From Paenibacillus lycopersici (GTDB taxonomy: Bacteria; Bacillota; Bacilli; Paenibacillales; Paenibacillaceae): a stretch of 64,000 nt of DNA. Position 1 is the stretch's first letter, and the number at the start of each line of letters is the position of its first letter. Under the pieces are notes generated by a model that was not told the DNA's origin, made no database searches, and saw only the letters and a program-made list of their open reading frames with translations. The stretch covers positions 4,839,001-4,903,000 of the forward strand of contig NZ_CP048209.1 of the NCBI RefSeq assembly GCF_010119935.1, in the 5' to 3' direction. Both the position numbers and the translations under genes were made by a program. Below are positions 42,711 to 50,269 of this stretch, piece after piece.

Positions 42711-43466
42711 TTAACGTTGCATGGAGAGCCTGCGGGCTAACGCCTGCATCTCCGCCTTCGCTTCTTCGCCCTTCGCTTCCCATTGATGCAGCAGCATCGA
42801 GCAGCTAACCGCCCCGATTGCTTGACCCTCTCCGCCCCGAATGGCGGCGGCGACGCAGCGGAAGCCCATGACCGACTCCTGCTCGTCCACCGCGTAACCC
42901 TGCTCCCGAATCGCCTGCAGCTGCCGGAACAACGCCTCGCGGGTCGGAATCGTATGCGGCGTCAGCGCTTTCAGCTCGTCGTCCGGATACAGCCGCAGCA
43001 GCTCGTCTTCGCCCAATCGAGCGAGCATCGCCTTGCCAAGCGCGGTCGCATGCGCCGGAAGCAGCATGCCCGGCTCGGATTGCAGCCGTACCGGAGACAG
43101 CGCTTCCAGCTTGCCCAGGTACAGCACCTGATTGCCCTCCAGCTTCGCCAGCTGAACCGTTTCCTGCAGCCGATCGCGGGCCGTGACCGCTTCCGCCTGG
43201 AACGACCGGCTCAGATCGTAGCCCTTGGCATACGATGAACCGTAAGCGGCGAACGCGTGGCCGAGCGAATACGTATCGCCCTCCCCGCGCTTCACCCACT
43301 GCAGCGTCTCCATCGTACCGAGCAGCGAGAACATCGAGCTCTTGTTGATTTCCAGCCGCTTGGACAAGTCGATCAGCTTATGCCTGCCCGGCTCGGCGGC
43401 CAGGACGGCAAGCACGTTGTCGGCTTTCTCCAGCGCCGGGACCCAGTACTTCCGTTCTTCCGGCAC
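42711..43466 (-). CDS. IclR-family transcriptional regulator
   Basis: 251 residues from GTG 43466 (GAGG 8 bases upstream). The N-terminal winged helix (ALEKADNVLAVLAAEPGRHKLIDLSKRLEINKSSMFSLLGTMETLQWV) and the IclR effector domain (LPAHATALGKAMLARL, EQGYAVDEQESVMGFRCVAAAI) are clear. It heads the SDR-FAH-lactonase cluster and probably controls it in response to a sugar acid or oxo-acid. A 24-bp dyad lies 17 bases upstream of its start. Confidence 0.94.
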   Translation of the reverse strand: MPEERKYWVPALEKADNVLAVLAAEPGRHKLIDLSKRLEINKSSMFSLLGTMETLQWVKRGEGDTYSLGHAFAAYGSSYAKGYDLSRSFQAEAVTARDRLQETVQLAKLEGNQVLYLGKLEALSPVRLQSEPGMLLPAHATALGKAMLARLGEDELLRLYPDDELKALTPHTIPTREALFRQLQAIREQGYAVDEQESVMGFRCVAAAIRGGEGQAIGAVSCSMLLHQWEAKGEEAKAEMQALARRLSMQR

Positions 43467-43483
43467 CCTATCGCCTCATTCAT

Positions 43484-43523
43484 GTTGGTTTCGTATAATA
43501 AACCAACTTTTGTATAATAAACT
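43484..43523 (-). promoter_or_regulatory. IclR operator/promoter region
   Basis: GTTGGTTT-8 bp-AAACCAAC is a perfect dyad at 43484-43507. A GTATAATAAAC sequence occurs twice, at 43493 and 43512. The repeats overlap AT-rich -10-like sequence, consistent with autorepression. Confidence 0.7.
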
Positions 43524-43589
43524 TTCTACGTATTACTATAGCTCGCGTTACCGGCATTTTCAAGCTCAAAATCGGCTGCAAGCCAAAAA

Positions 43590-43611
43590 GGCCGCCGGCT
43601 CGCCGACGGCC
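43590..43611 (-). terminator. Terminator of the PurM-like gene
   Basis: A 9-10-bp GC-rich stem with a small loop. The minus strand continues CCTTTTTGG. It lies 9 bp after the gene's stop. Confidence 0.8.
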
Positions 43612-43619
43612 CTCCCGAC

Positions 43620-44717
43620 CTACCCATTCAACGCATTGACGAACGCGACCTCCCGCGATCCTTCGGCGATCTCCCCGATCTCGTAGGCATGGCATCCCGC
43701 TTCCGCTAACCGCGCCGCCAGCCGCTCCGCGCCCTCCGGATCGACGACCATTGCCAGCCCGACGCCCATGTTGAACGTCTGCAGCATGTCGGCCTCGGGG
43801 ACCCGGCCGTAACGACGGATCAGCGGAAAGATCGGTGGAATGGCGATTCGGCTTAGATCGATGCGCGCGCATGTCCCCGCCGGCATAATCCGCTTCAGAT
43901 TTCCTTCGATACCGCCGCCCGTAATATGCGCCATGCCGTGAACGGCGGAATCGCCTTGCACCGGCCGAAGCGGTCCGTAGTAACAAGCGTGAGGGAGCAG
44001 AATCGCGTCCAGGAAACCGAGCTCCCCGACCTTCTCCTCCATGATCTCCGGCCGTTCCTCCATCAGCTTGCGGACCAGGGAATAGCCGTTGGTGTGCAAG
44101 CCGTTCGAGGGAAGCGCAAGCACGCGGTCGCCCGGACGAATCCGGCTGCCGTCGACGATCGAATCGCGGTCCACGACGCCTACGACGCTTGCGTTCAGCA
44201 TATAGCGCCCTGCGGGAAGCAGACCCGGCTGTTCGGAAGTCTCGCCTCCGACCAGGCTGCAGCCGTTCTCCCGGCACGCTTGCGCGAGATAATCGACGAT
44301 CCGCACGACCGTCCCGCTCTCGATCCGCCCGCAAAGAATGGTATCCAGCACCGCTTCCGGCTTCGCGCCCATAACGACGATATCGTTGATCAGATGATGG
44401 ATCAGATCTTGGCAGACGCTCTGAATCCGGTCATGCGCGAAAGCAAGCAGCTGCTTGGATCCCGGCTCCTCCGCCTTCAGGACGAGCACGGGATTGGCGA
44501 TGCCGTCGAAGCTGGCCAGGAACAGCGAGGCGAACGCGCCGCTCCGGTTCAGTATCCGGTTATCCTCGCTTGCCGTCAGCGCCCCCATCCGCGCTTTGGT
44601 CCGTTCCGCATTGCGCACATCGACCCCCGCATCCTTGTACGTGTGCCCGTGTTCGTCCATTCCGCTCATTCCGTTCATTCCGCTCATTCCGCTCATTCCT
44701 CCGCTCATATCATGCAT
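43620..44717 (-). CDS. PurM paralogue (AIR synthase-like) with a Met/His-rich N-terminus
   Basis: 365 residues. TYKDAGVDV, a GxDGIxNPV-like segment (FASFDGIANPVLVL), LINDIVVMGAKPEAVLD, LVGGETSEQPG, LALPSNGLHTNGYSLVRK and HITGGGIEGNLKR match phosphoribosylformylglycinamidine cyclo-ligase. It is not in a purine operon, so it may be a second copy or have a changed role. The first 25 residues, MHDMSGGMSGMSGMNGMSGM and then DEHGH, are an added Met/His-rich leader encoded by 9-bp repeats. The start is firm: AAGGAAGGGCG directly precedes the ATG. It is divergent from a MocR regulator. Metal binding by the leader is a guess. Confidence 0.85.
   Translation of the reverse strand: MHDMSGGMSGMSGMNGMSGMDEHGHTYKDAGVDVRNAERTKARMGALTASEDNRILNRSGAFASLFLASFDGIANPVLVLKAEEPGSKQLLAFAHDRIQSVCQDLIHHLINDIVVMGAKPEAVLDTILCGRIESGTVVRIVDYLAQACRENGCSLVGGETSEQPGLLPAGRYMLNASVVGVVDRDSIVDGSRIRPGDRVLALPSNGLHTNGYSLVRKLMEERPEIMEEKVGELGFLDAILLPHACYYGPLRPVQGDSAVHGMAHITGGGIEGNLKRIMPAGTCARIDLSRIAIPPIFPLIRRYGRVPEADMLQTFNMGVGLAMVVDPEGAERLAARLAEAGCHAYEIGEIAEGSREVAFVNALNG
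44658..44703 (-). repeat. 9-bp tandem repeat in the PurM-like gene
   Basis: Four to five CATTCCGCT/CATTCCGTT units encode the Met-Ser-Gly/Asn-Gly repeats at the protein's N-terminus. Units keep the frame. Confidence 0.85.
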
Positions 44718-44783
44718 CGCCCTTCCTTGTCATCCGGCCGGCTTCATCCCGCCATAGCCTTCATTATTAAGGAGCGGCTGTCA

Positions 44784-44822
44784 TTTTCAAATGGACAGAA
44801 AAAGATTAAAATACATGACAGA
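44784..44822 (+). promoter_or_regulatory. Promoter and possible MocR sites
   Basis: TTTTCA (44784-44789), 17 bp, TAAAAT (44807-44812) reads toward the MocR gene. GACAGA occurs as a direct repeat at 44794 and 44817 (23 bp apart). CTGTC at 44779-44783 is inverted to them. MocR proteins often bind such repeats near their own promoters. Confidence 0.5.
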
Positions 44823-44874
44823 TCCGATTCACAGTTCGCGTTGATACTAATCGTTCGCAAAGGAGCCGCTCCGC

Positions 44875-46422
44875 ATGCTTATGCCGCCGCAGTTGAAACC
44901 TTCCGCATCCCAGCCGGACTATCTGCGGATTTACCAATACTACCGGGAGCAGATTCTGCACGGGACGCTTCCGGAGCACGCCAAGCTGCCTTCCATACGC
45001 GTGCTGGCCCGCCATCTCGGGCTCAGCCGCAATCCGGTCGAGGCCGCCTACGCCAGTCTCGTGGCCGAAGGATATCTCGCGAATAAGCCGAAGAGCGGCT
45101 ATTACGCCGCTTTCGTGCCGCAGCTGGCGCAATCGCAGCGGCCACCCCGCGGGCCGGCGGATGAACGAGCCTATGACGCTCCCGGAGGATCGGCGGACTC
45201 ACAGCCGCAAGAATCGCTCCGGCCGCACGCCTCCCTTCCGCAGCACGGCAACGAAGGCATGCCGCCCGTCGACTTCGCTTACGACCGCATCCAGCCTGGC
45301 TTCTTCCCGCTTAACGTCTGGAAGAAGCTGAGCCAGCGGACGCTGCGCGAAGCCGGTCCCGAGCTGTTCGACTACGGCGACCGGCAGGGAGAGCCGGGGC
45401 TGCGACGGCTTATCCGGAACTATGTCAGCCAGAACCGCGGCGTCGTCTGCGAGCCGGATCAAATTATCGTCACGGCCGGCACGCAGCAGTCGGCGCTGCT
45501 GATCGGCTTGCTGCTTCGCTCCGGGCAGCGCCCGCTCGGCGTGGAGGAAGCGATGCATCCCGGGATGTATCGCATGTTCGAGCGGCTGCTTCCGGGCCCC
45601 GTACCGATTCCGCTCGAGCAGGACGGGATCAGCGTCGCGGCGCTGGCGCAAGCCGAACCGCTGTGCGGCGTGTACGTCACGCCTTCGCATCAATTTCCCT
45701 ACGGCGGCATTATGCCGGCCGCGAAGCGGGTCCGCCTGCTCGAATGGGCCGCGTCCGCGCAAGCATGGATCATCGAGGACGATTACGACAGCGAATTCAT
45801 TTACGACGGGCGCCCGCTTCCGGCGCTTCAAGGGATGGACCGCGGCGGCAGAGTCATCTATGCGGGAACCTTCTCGAAGGCGCTGGCGCCCGCGCTGCGC
45901 TTGAGCTACGTCATTCTGCCTCCGGAGCTGCACGCGCGGTACAAGGAGGCGTTCCCGTTCTACGACGGAACCGTTTCCCGGCTAACTCAGCTCGTGATGG
46001 AGCGCTTCATGGACGAAGGCCATCTCGACCGGCATATCCGCAAAATGAGAACGATCTACAATACGAACCGGAAAGCGCTGCTTGCGGCAATCGCCTCGCA
46101 ATTCGGCGCGCATGCGGACGTATTCGGCGCTTCATCGGGCTTGCACGTACGGCTGGCGGTCAGAACGGAACATGACGCGCGCACGTTGGCCGAGCTTGCG
46201 CGCCGGGCGGGCATCGGGCTCCGGCAGATCACGGATTACCATGTCGGCATCGATAAGGACGAAACCGATGCTGCCGGCTGCCGCGAAGCCGATATCGGCC
46301 ATAACGGAGACCGGGGCCAATTCGTGCTTGGCTACGGGGGATTGACCGCCAATCAGCTCGAGGACGGCGTTCGAAGACTGGCGGAAGCGTGGGGAATACA
46401 AGGAAAGGATGTGACCGCATGA
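44875..46422 (+). CDS. MocR-type GntR regulator with aminotransferase domain
   Basis: 515 residues. The N-terminal GntR winged helix (YQYYREQILHGTLPEHAKLPSIRVLARHLGLSRNPVEAAYASLVAEGYL) is followed by a fold-type I aminotransferase domain. YVTPSHQFPYGGIMP, IIEDDYDSEFIYDGRPLPALQ and the PLP lysine in YAGTFSKALAPALRLSY are visible. MocR proteins bind PLP and control vitamin B6, GABA or other amino compound genes. It is divergent from the PurM paralogue and coupled by an ATGA overlap to an AraC gene. Its effector is unknown. Confidence 0.94.
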   Translation: MLMPPQLKPSASQPDYLRIYQYYREQILHGTLPEHAKLPSIRVLARHLGLSRNPVEAAYASLVAEGYLANKPKSGYYAAFVPQLAQSQRPPRGPADERAYDAPGGSADSQPQESLRPHASLPQHGNEGMPPVDFAYDRIQPGFFPLNVWKKLSQRTLREAGPELFDYGDRQGEPGLRRLIRNYVSQNRGVVCEPDQIIVTAGTQQSALLIGLLLRSGQRPLGVEEAMHPGMYRMFERLLPGPVPIPLEQDGISVAALAQAEPLCGVYVTPSHQFPYGGIMPAAKRVRLLEWAASAQAWIIEDDYDSEFIYDGRPLPALQGMDRGGRVIYAGTFSKALAPALRLSYVILPPELHARYKEAFPFYDGTVSRLTQLVMERFMDEGHLDRHIRKMRTIYNTNRKALLAAIASQFGAHADVFGASSGLHVRLAVRTEHDARTLAELARRAGIGLRQITDYHVGIDKDETDAAGCREADIGHNGDRGQFVLGYGGLTANQLEDGVRRLAEAWGIQGKDVTA

Positions 46423-47327
46423 CACAAGAATCGGACGGCTGGCCGTACGTCCATAACGTCGGCGAGGTTATCGTCAGCAAAGGATCCACGCTCGGCGTCA
46501 GAGCGATCGACGATTACGAGCTGGTTTACTTTCCCGAAGGAACGGGAAGCGTCTACGAAATCGGCGGCGCGCCGCATCGGCTCGATTCGCCCTGTTTCGT
46601 GTTCACCCGCCCGCAGGAAAGCCACCGCTACGTATTCGATGTCGAACGCAACACCCGCCATCTGTTCGTCCACTTCGATTATGAGCCGTTCCGCCGGCGC
46701 GACGAGCGTTTCGCCGCTCTCCTCCAGCAGAACTTCCATCTCCTGCCCGCAAGGCACGGCAGTCTGGTCGCGGGCATCATGCAGCAGATCATCGTCGTCG
46801 CGGGCTATCAGTCCCCGCATTGGAAGCGCAGGCTGTCCGCGCTCGTCGCGGCCGCGCTGGAGGAATTGGCCGCTTACGCCGGCAATACGCCCGAGTTCGC
46901 TTCCGAGAGCTATCCCGTCCAGATCTCGCGCGGCATCGCGTATATCGAAGAGCATGTGACGGAACCGATTACGATCGAACAGGTTGCCCGCCATGCAGGC
47001 TGGTCGCATGAACATTTCACGCGGGTATTCGTCGCCGCCGTCGGCGTTTCTCCCAAGCGTCTGCTGCTTGAGCGCAGGCTGCGCCATGCGGAAGAGCTGA
47101 TGCTCCACGGGAACCTGTCGGTCAAGCAGGTCGCGTACCGGAGCGGCTTCGGCGACGAGCATCATTTCTCAAAAATTTACAAGCGCATCCGGGGCATAAC
47201 CGCCACTGAATATATGGACCGGTGCAAGGAAACGATCTTCAGCCATGCCGCCATTGAAGTCGACCCCGGACGCAGCTTCGTCAACCGCCATATTCTCGTC
47301 AATGCCGCCCATGCGGATATCAAATAA
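46419..47327 (+). CDS. AraC-family transcriptional regulator
   Basis: 302 residues from ATG 46419, overlapping the MocR stop (AAAGGATGTGA upstream). An N-terminal cupin (ELVYFPEGTGSVYEIGGAPHRLDSPCFVFTRPQESHRYVF) precedes the AraC HTH (ITIEQVARHAGWSHEHFTRVFVAAVGVSPKRLLLERRL and VKQVAYRSGFGDEHHFSKIYKRIRGITATEYM). It is directly upstream of a phytanoyl-CoA dioxygenase-family gene in the same direction, its probable target. Confidence 0.93.
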   Translation: MTQESDGWPYVHNVGEVIVSKGSTLGVRAIDDYELVYFPEGTGSVYEIGGAPHRLDSPCFVFTRPQESHRYVFDVERNTRHLFVHFDYEPFRRRDERFAALLQQNFHLLPARHGSLVAGIMQQIIVVAGYQSPHWKRRLSALVAAALEELAAYAGNTPEFASESYPVQISRGIAYIEEHVTEPITIEQVARHAGWSHEHFTRVFVAAVGVSPKRLLLERRLRHAEELMLHGNLSVKQVAYRSGFGDEHHFSKIYKRIRGITATEYMDRCKETIFSHAAIEVDPGRSFVNRHILVNAAHADIK

Positions 47328-47422
47328 AGACATCGTTTATCGTTTTTCACCCATTGAAACAACGCGCCGGTCTCAGGCAAAATAAGAGCATAAACGATAC
47401 TTCATTTGGAGGCATGATTACG

Positions 47423-48415
47423 ATGGCTACCCACTATACGCCTAAATCCCGGCCAAGAGACGACCGCTACCTGGTCAGTGTCGAGGACTATGTGCACTAC
47501 CAGCGCAACGGGTTCCTGATCGTTAAAGGACTATTGTCAAAAGAAGACATTGCTGAGCTGTACGAGCTCGCGGAAGACACGCGGAAGAAAACCGAAAAGC
47601 CCGAACAGAGCTACAAACCGACCGATACCGATCCGCTGAAGGAAGAATTCAAAGCGGCGACGCGCGTTCATATGCTCTCCCGGGTCAATGCGGCGGCGGA
47701 ACGCGGCATGCTGCACCCGCGCATCCTCGACGTGACGGAAGCGCTCATCGGTCCGGACGTCTACGCCGTGCAATCGATGATGTTCTTGAACCCCCCGGGC
47801 CGCGGCGGCCAAGGCTGGCATCAGGACTCCTGCTACATCAAGACGCATCCCGACACGCTGATCGGCGCGTGGATCGCCCTGGAGCAGGCCGACGAAGAGA
47901 ACGGCTGCCTCTGGGTCGTACCGGGCTCGAATCACGAGCCGGTCTATCCGCCGAAGGAAATCGGCGGCGGCAACGTGCACGCGCTCGACGCCTTCTCCAA
48001 CCTGGACGGCGTGCAGAACGTCAGCCACCTGGACGATGAAGTGAACACGCTGTCGCGCATGGTCGCAAAATACCCGGCGCCGATTCCGGTTCCGCTCCAG
48101 CCGGGCGACGTGCTGTTCTTCCATTCGCATCTGTTCCATCGCTCGTTCCCGAACAAGACGACCGACCGCTACCGCCGTTCGTACGTCTGCCATTATTGCA
48201 ACGCCCGCTCCTGGGTGCCTTGGGACCATGACGGCTACGAGGGCGATTCCGGCAACTACCGGCAAATTCTCGCCCGCGGCCGCACGCACCTGCCGTATGC
48301 CGAGCCGGCGTTCGGCACGGAAGTGTACCTGTACGAGGGCGCCGAAACCGACGGCAGCGTCAGCATGATGGGCATGGACAACGGCATGATGATGCCGGTC
48401 ATTCAGAAGAAGTAA
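47423..48415 (+). CDS. Phytanoyl-CoA dioxygenase family (PhyH) Fe(II)/2-oxoglutarate oxygenase
   Basis: 330 residues. The HxD iron-binding pair is in GGQGWHQDSCYI, the distal His in LFHRSFPNKT, and the Arg in the following YRRSYVCHY could bind 2-oxoglutarate. LGAWIALEQADEENGCLWVVPGSH-like sequence is typical. I choose ATG 47423 because TTTGGAGGC is 10 bases upstream, whereas the ATG three codons earlier sits on it. A Met-rich tail (SVSMMGMDNGMMMPV) is unusual. The substrate is unknown. Confidence 0.92.
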   Translation: MATHYTPKSRPRDDRYLVSVEDYVHYQRNGFLIVKGLLSKEDIAELYELAEDTRKKTEKPEQSYKPTDTDPLKEEFKAATRVHMLSRVNAAAERGMLHPRILDVTEALIGPDVYAVQSMMFLNPPGRGGQGWHQDSCYIKTHPDTLIGAWIALEQADEENGCLWVVPGSNHEPVYPPKEIGGGNVHALDAFSNLDGVQNVSHLDDEVNTLSRMVAKYPAPIPVPLQPGDVLFFHSHLFHRSFPNKTTDRYRRSYVCHYCNARSWVPWDHDGYEGDSGNYRQILARGRTHLPYAEPAFGTEVYLYEGAETDGSVSMMGMDNGMMMPVIQKK

Positions 48416-48427
48416 CTTGCGGCACCC

Positions 48428-48472
48428 AAAAAGCCGGACGGAAAACATGATGTTTTCCGTCCGGCTTTTTTT
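48428..48472. terminator. Strong terminator after PhyH
   Basis: A stem of about 20 bp, beginning AAAAAGCCGGACGG, with a 3-4-base loop and flanking A and T runs. It lies between convergent genes and should stop both transcripts. Confidence 0.92.
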
Positions 48473-48499
48473 GAGTAGTTCTGACTATGAGATTGCTGA

Positions 48500-49978
48500 C
48501 TATAAGGTTACCGTTCTCGTTGCGACTTCCTCTTGGAATGCCTGGTCATGCTCCACGAAAACCATTGTCGGTTGGAAGCTTGTAATCAGCGCTTCGATTT
48601 GCATGCGCGAATACACATCAATAAAGTTTAACGGCTCATCCCAAATATACAAATGCGCTTTTTCGCATAAGCTTTTGGCGATAAGCAGCTTTTTCTTTTG
48701 TCCGCCGGAGTAGTGGGAGATATCCTTCTCGAACTGGATACGGTCAAAATCCATCTTGCGTAAAATGGATTTAAACAGCGGCTCATCAAGCTGATTGCCT
48801 TCAATGAAGTCAGACAGCCTTCCCTTTAAATGCGAGGTATCCTGCTGTACATAGGAAATCACAAGGCCGGAACTAACGTTCAACGTGCCCGTATGCTCGA
48901 GCGGCTCCCCTAGAATGAGTTTGAGAATACTGCTTTTCCCGCTGCCGTTCTTGCCATCAAGCAGTACCCGGTCTCCCGCTTCAACCTTGAAGCTGACGGG
49001 CTTGTTCACGAATTCGCCCTCATACCTAACGGACACGTCCGTGAGCTGAATGAGTTGCTTGGATTTGCAGGGTAAAGGCGCTAATTGGAGAGACTCCGTT
49101 TTTTCCACGTTTTTCAGCAGCGTTGATTTTTCCTCGATCGCTTTATTCTGCCTTGTTTCCAAATTCTTCGCGCGTTTCATCATCTTGGCGGCTTTATGTC
49201 CTACGAATCCCTTATCCAGTTTAGAACCGGAGTTCGTCGTGCCGTTCTTGGAGGCTTCCACTTGATTCGACCAGTTGGCGGAGCGCTTCGAAGATTGCTG
49301 CAGCCTTCCGATGTCCTTTTGCAAACGCTCGTTCGTTTTCTCTTCATGTTCCTGCTGCCGATCGAAATTCAGCTTCCATGAGGAATAATTACCGCTCTGA
49401 ACTTCGATGTCGGCTCTGTTGATGGACAAGATATGGTCAACGCAGCCATCCAAAAAGTTGCGATCGTGGGAAATCAAAATAAAGCCCTTTTTTCTTCTTA
49501 AATAGTTGGCGACGATCTTTCGCGCATGGATGTCCAAATGGTTGGTCGGCTCGTCAATTAATAGAAACTTCCCCTCGTTCAAGAAAAGCGCGGCCAGCAA
49601 AACCTTCGTTTGTTCCCCGTTGGATAAGGTTTCGAATGGCCGGTACATCACTTCGGCATCGATGTCCAAATATGAGATTTCGCGAAGCAGCTCCCAATCT
49701 TCCGCTTGCGGACATATCTCTTCGAGGATTTCATGCGTGAATCGGCTTTTATCCGGGACCGGGTAGGGAAAATAATTGAACGCCGCCGAAGAGACAATCG
49801 TACCGTTGTATTCGTATTTCCCTAATAACAGATTGAAGAAGGTGGTCTTGCCCCGGCCGTTGCGGCCAATAAAGCCAAGCTTCCAATCCGTATCGATTTG
49901 AAAGCTGACATCTTCAAAAATATTGTCAAAGCTGCTCGGATACGAAAAAGTCAGGTTTTGTACGTGAATCATGGACAT
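48500..49978 (-). CDS. ABC-F ribosomal protection protein, Lsa/CplR-like
   Basis: 492 residues, two ATPase domains joined by a charged linker and no membrane helices. It has Walker A GRNGRGKTTF and GKNGSGKSS, signatures LSNGEQTKVLLA and YSGGQKKKLLIA, Walker B LLIDEPTNHLD and LYIWDEPLNFID. The interdomain arm (EHEEKTNERLQKDIGRLQQSSKRSANWSNQVEASKNG) reaches the peptidyl-transferase centre in Lsa-type proteins and dislodges lincosamides, pleuromutilins and streptogramin A. ATG 49978 follows AAGGAGG. The 200-bp leader has a leader ORF and two hairpins. GC is lower than in the flanks. Confidence 0.92.
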   Translation of the reverse strand: MSMIHVQNLTFSYPSSFDNIFEDVSFQIDTDWKLGFIGRNGRGKTTFFNLLLGKYEYNGTIVSSAAFNYFPYPVPDKSRFTHEILEEICPQAEDWELLREISYLDIDAEVMYRPFETLSNGEQTKVLLAALFLNEGKFLLIDEPTNHLDIHARKIVANYLRRKKGFILISHDRNFLDGCVDHILSINRADIEVQSGNYSSWKLNFDRQQEHEEKTNERLQKDIGRLQQSSKRSANWSNQVEASKNGTTNSGSKLDKGFVGHKAAKMMKRAKNLETRQNKAIEEKSTLLKNVEKTESLQLAPLPCKSKQLIQLTDVSVRYEGEFVNKPVSFKVEAGDRVLLDGKNGSGKSSILKLILGEPLEHTGTLNVSSGLVISYVQQDTSHLKGRLSDFIEGNQLDEPLFKSILRKMDFDRIQFEKDISHYSGGQKKKLLIAKSLCEKAHLYIWDEPLNFIDVYSRMQIEALITSFQPTMVFVEHDQAFQEEVATRTVTL

Positions 49979-49990
49979 GGGTGGTTCCTC

Positions 49991-50097
49991 CTTTTTATAA
50001 ACGCCTTGCTTCTTTATAAAAAGTCGGCATAGATCCATCTACTCGCATTGGCTCCGTATAAGCGGAATGGATCTTCACCGACCTATACGGAGCCAAT
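49991..50097 (-). promoter_or_regulatory. ABC-F leader hairpins (likely translation-dependent attenuation)
   Basis: Hairpin 1 is a perfect 14-bp repeat, TATACGGAGCCAAT/ATTGGCTCCGTATA (50084-50097 with 50047-50060). Its first arm lies inside the leader ORF. Hairpin 2 is a perfect 11-bp repeat CTTTTTATAAA/TTTATAAAAAG (50013-50023 with 49991-50001) abutting the ABC-F Shine-Dalgarno sequence. A ribosome stalled on the leader would open hairpin 1 and could change access to the second. Confidence 0.7.
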
Positions 50098-50125
50098 CAT
50101 GCGTAACGACCGCGTCTGTGCTCAT
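50075..50125 (-). CDS. Leader peptide of the ABC-F gene
   Basis: A 16-residue frame, MSTDAVVTHDWLRIGR, with its own strong ribosome binding site AAGGAGGGG 5 bases before the ATG. Codons for its second half form the first arm of hairpin 1. Antibiotic-induced stalling on such leaders is a known control of ABC-F, erm and related genes. Here it is inferred from layout. No promoter could be fixed with confidence in the short gap before it. Confidence 0.65.
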   Translation of the reverse strand: MSTDAVVTHDWLRIGR

Positions 50126-50168
50126 GTTACCCCTCCTTGCTATCCGTTATGCCGTTCATTACAATAAA

Positions 50169-50200
50169 GAGCCGCAAGAAAGTTGCCTTTCTTGCGGCTC
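50169..50200 (-). terminator. Terminator after the 673-aa gene
   Basis: A perfect 14-bp stem (GAGCCGCAAGAAAG with its complement), loop of 4, followed on the minus strand by TTTATTG. Confidence 0.9.
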
Positions 50201-50269
50201 ATATCAGCGAATACGGCACCCAACCCAAATGGGACGAGCCACAATAGTAGCCATCATTCTAGCATACCG

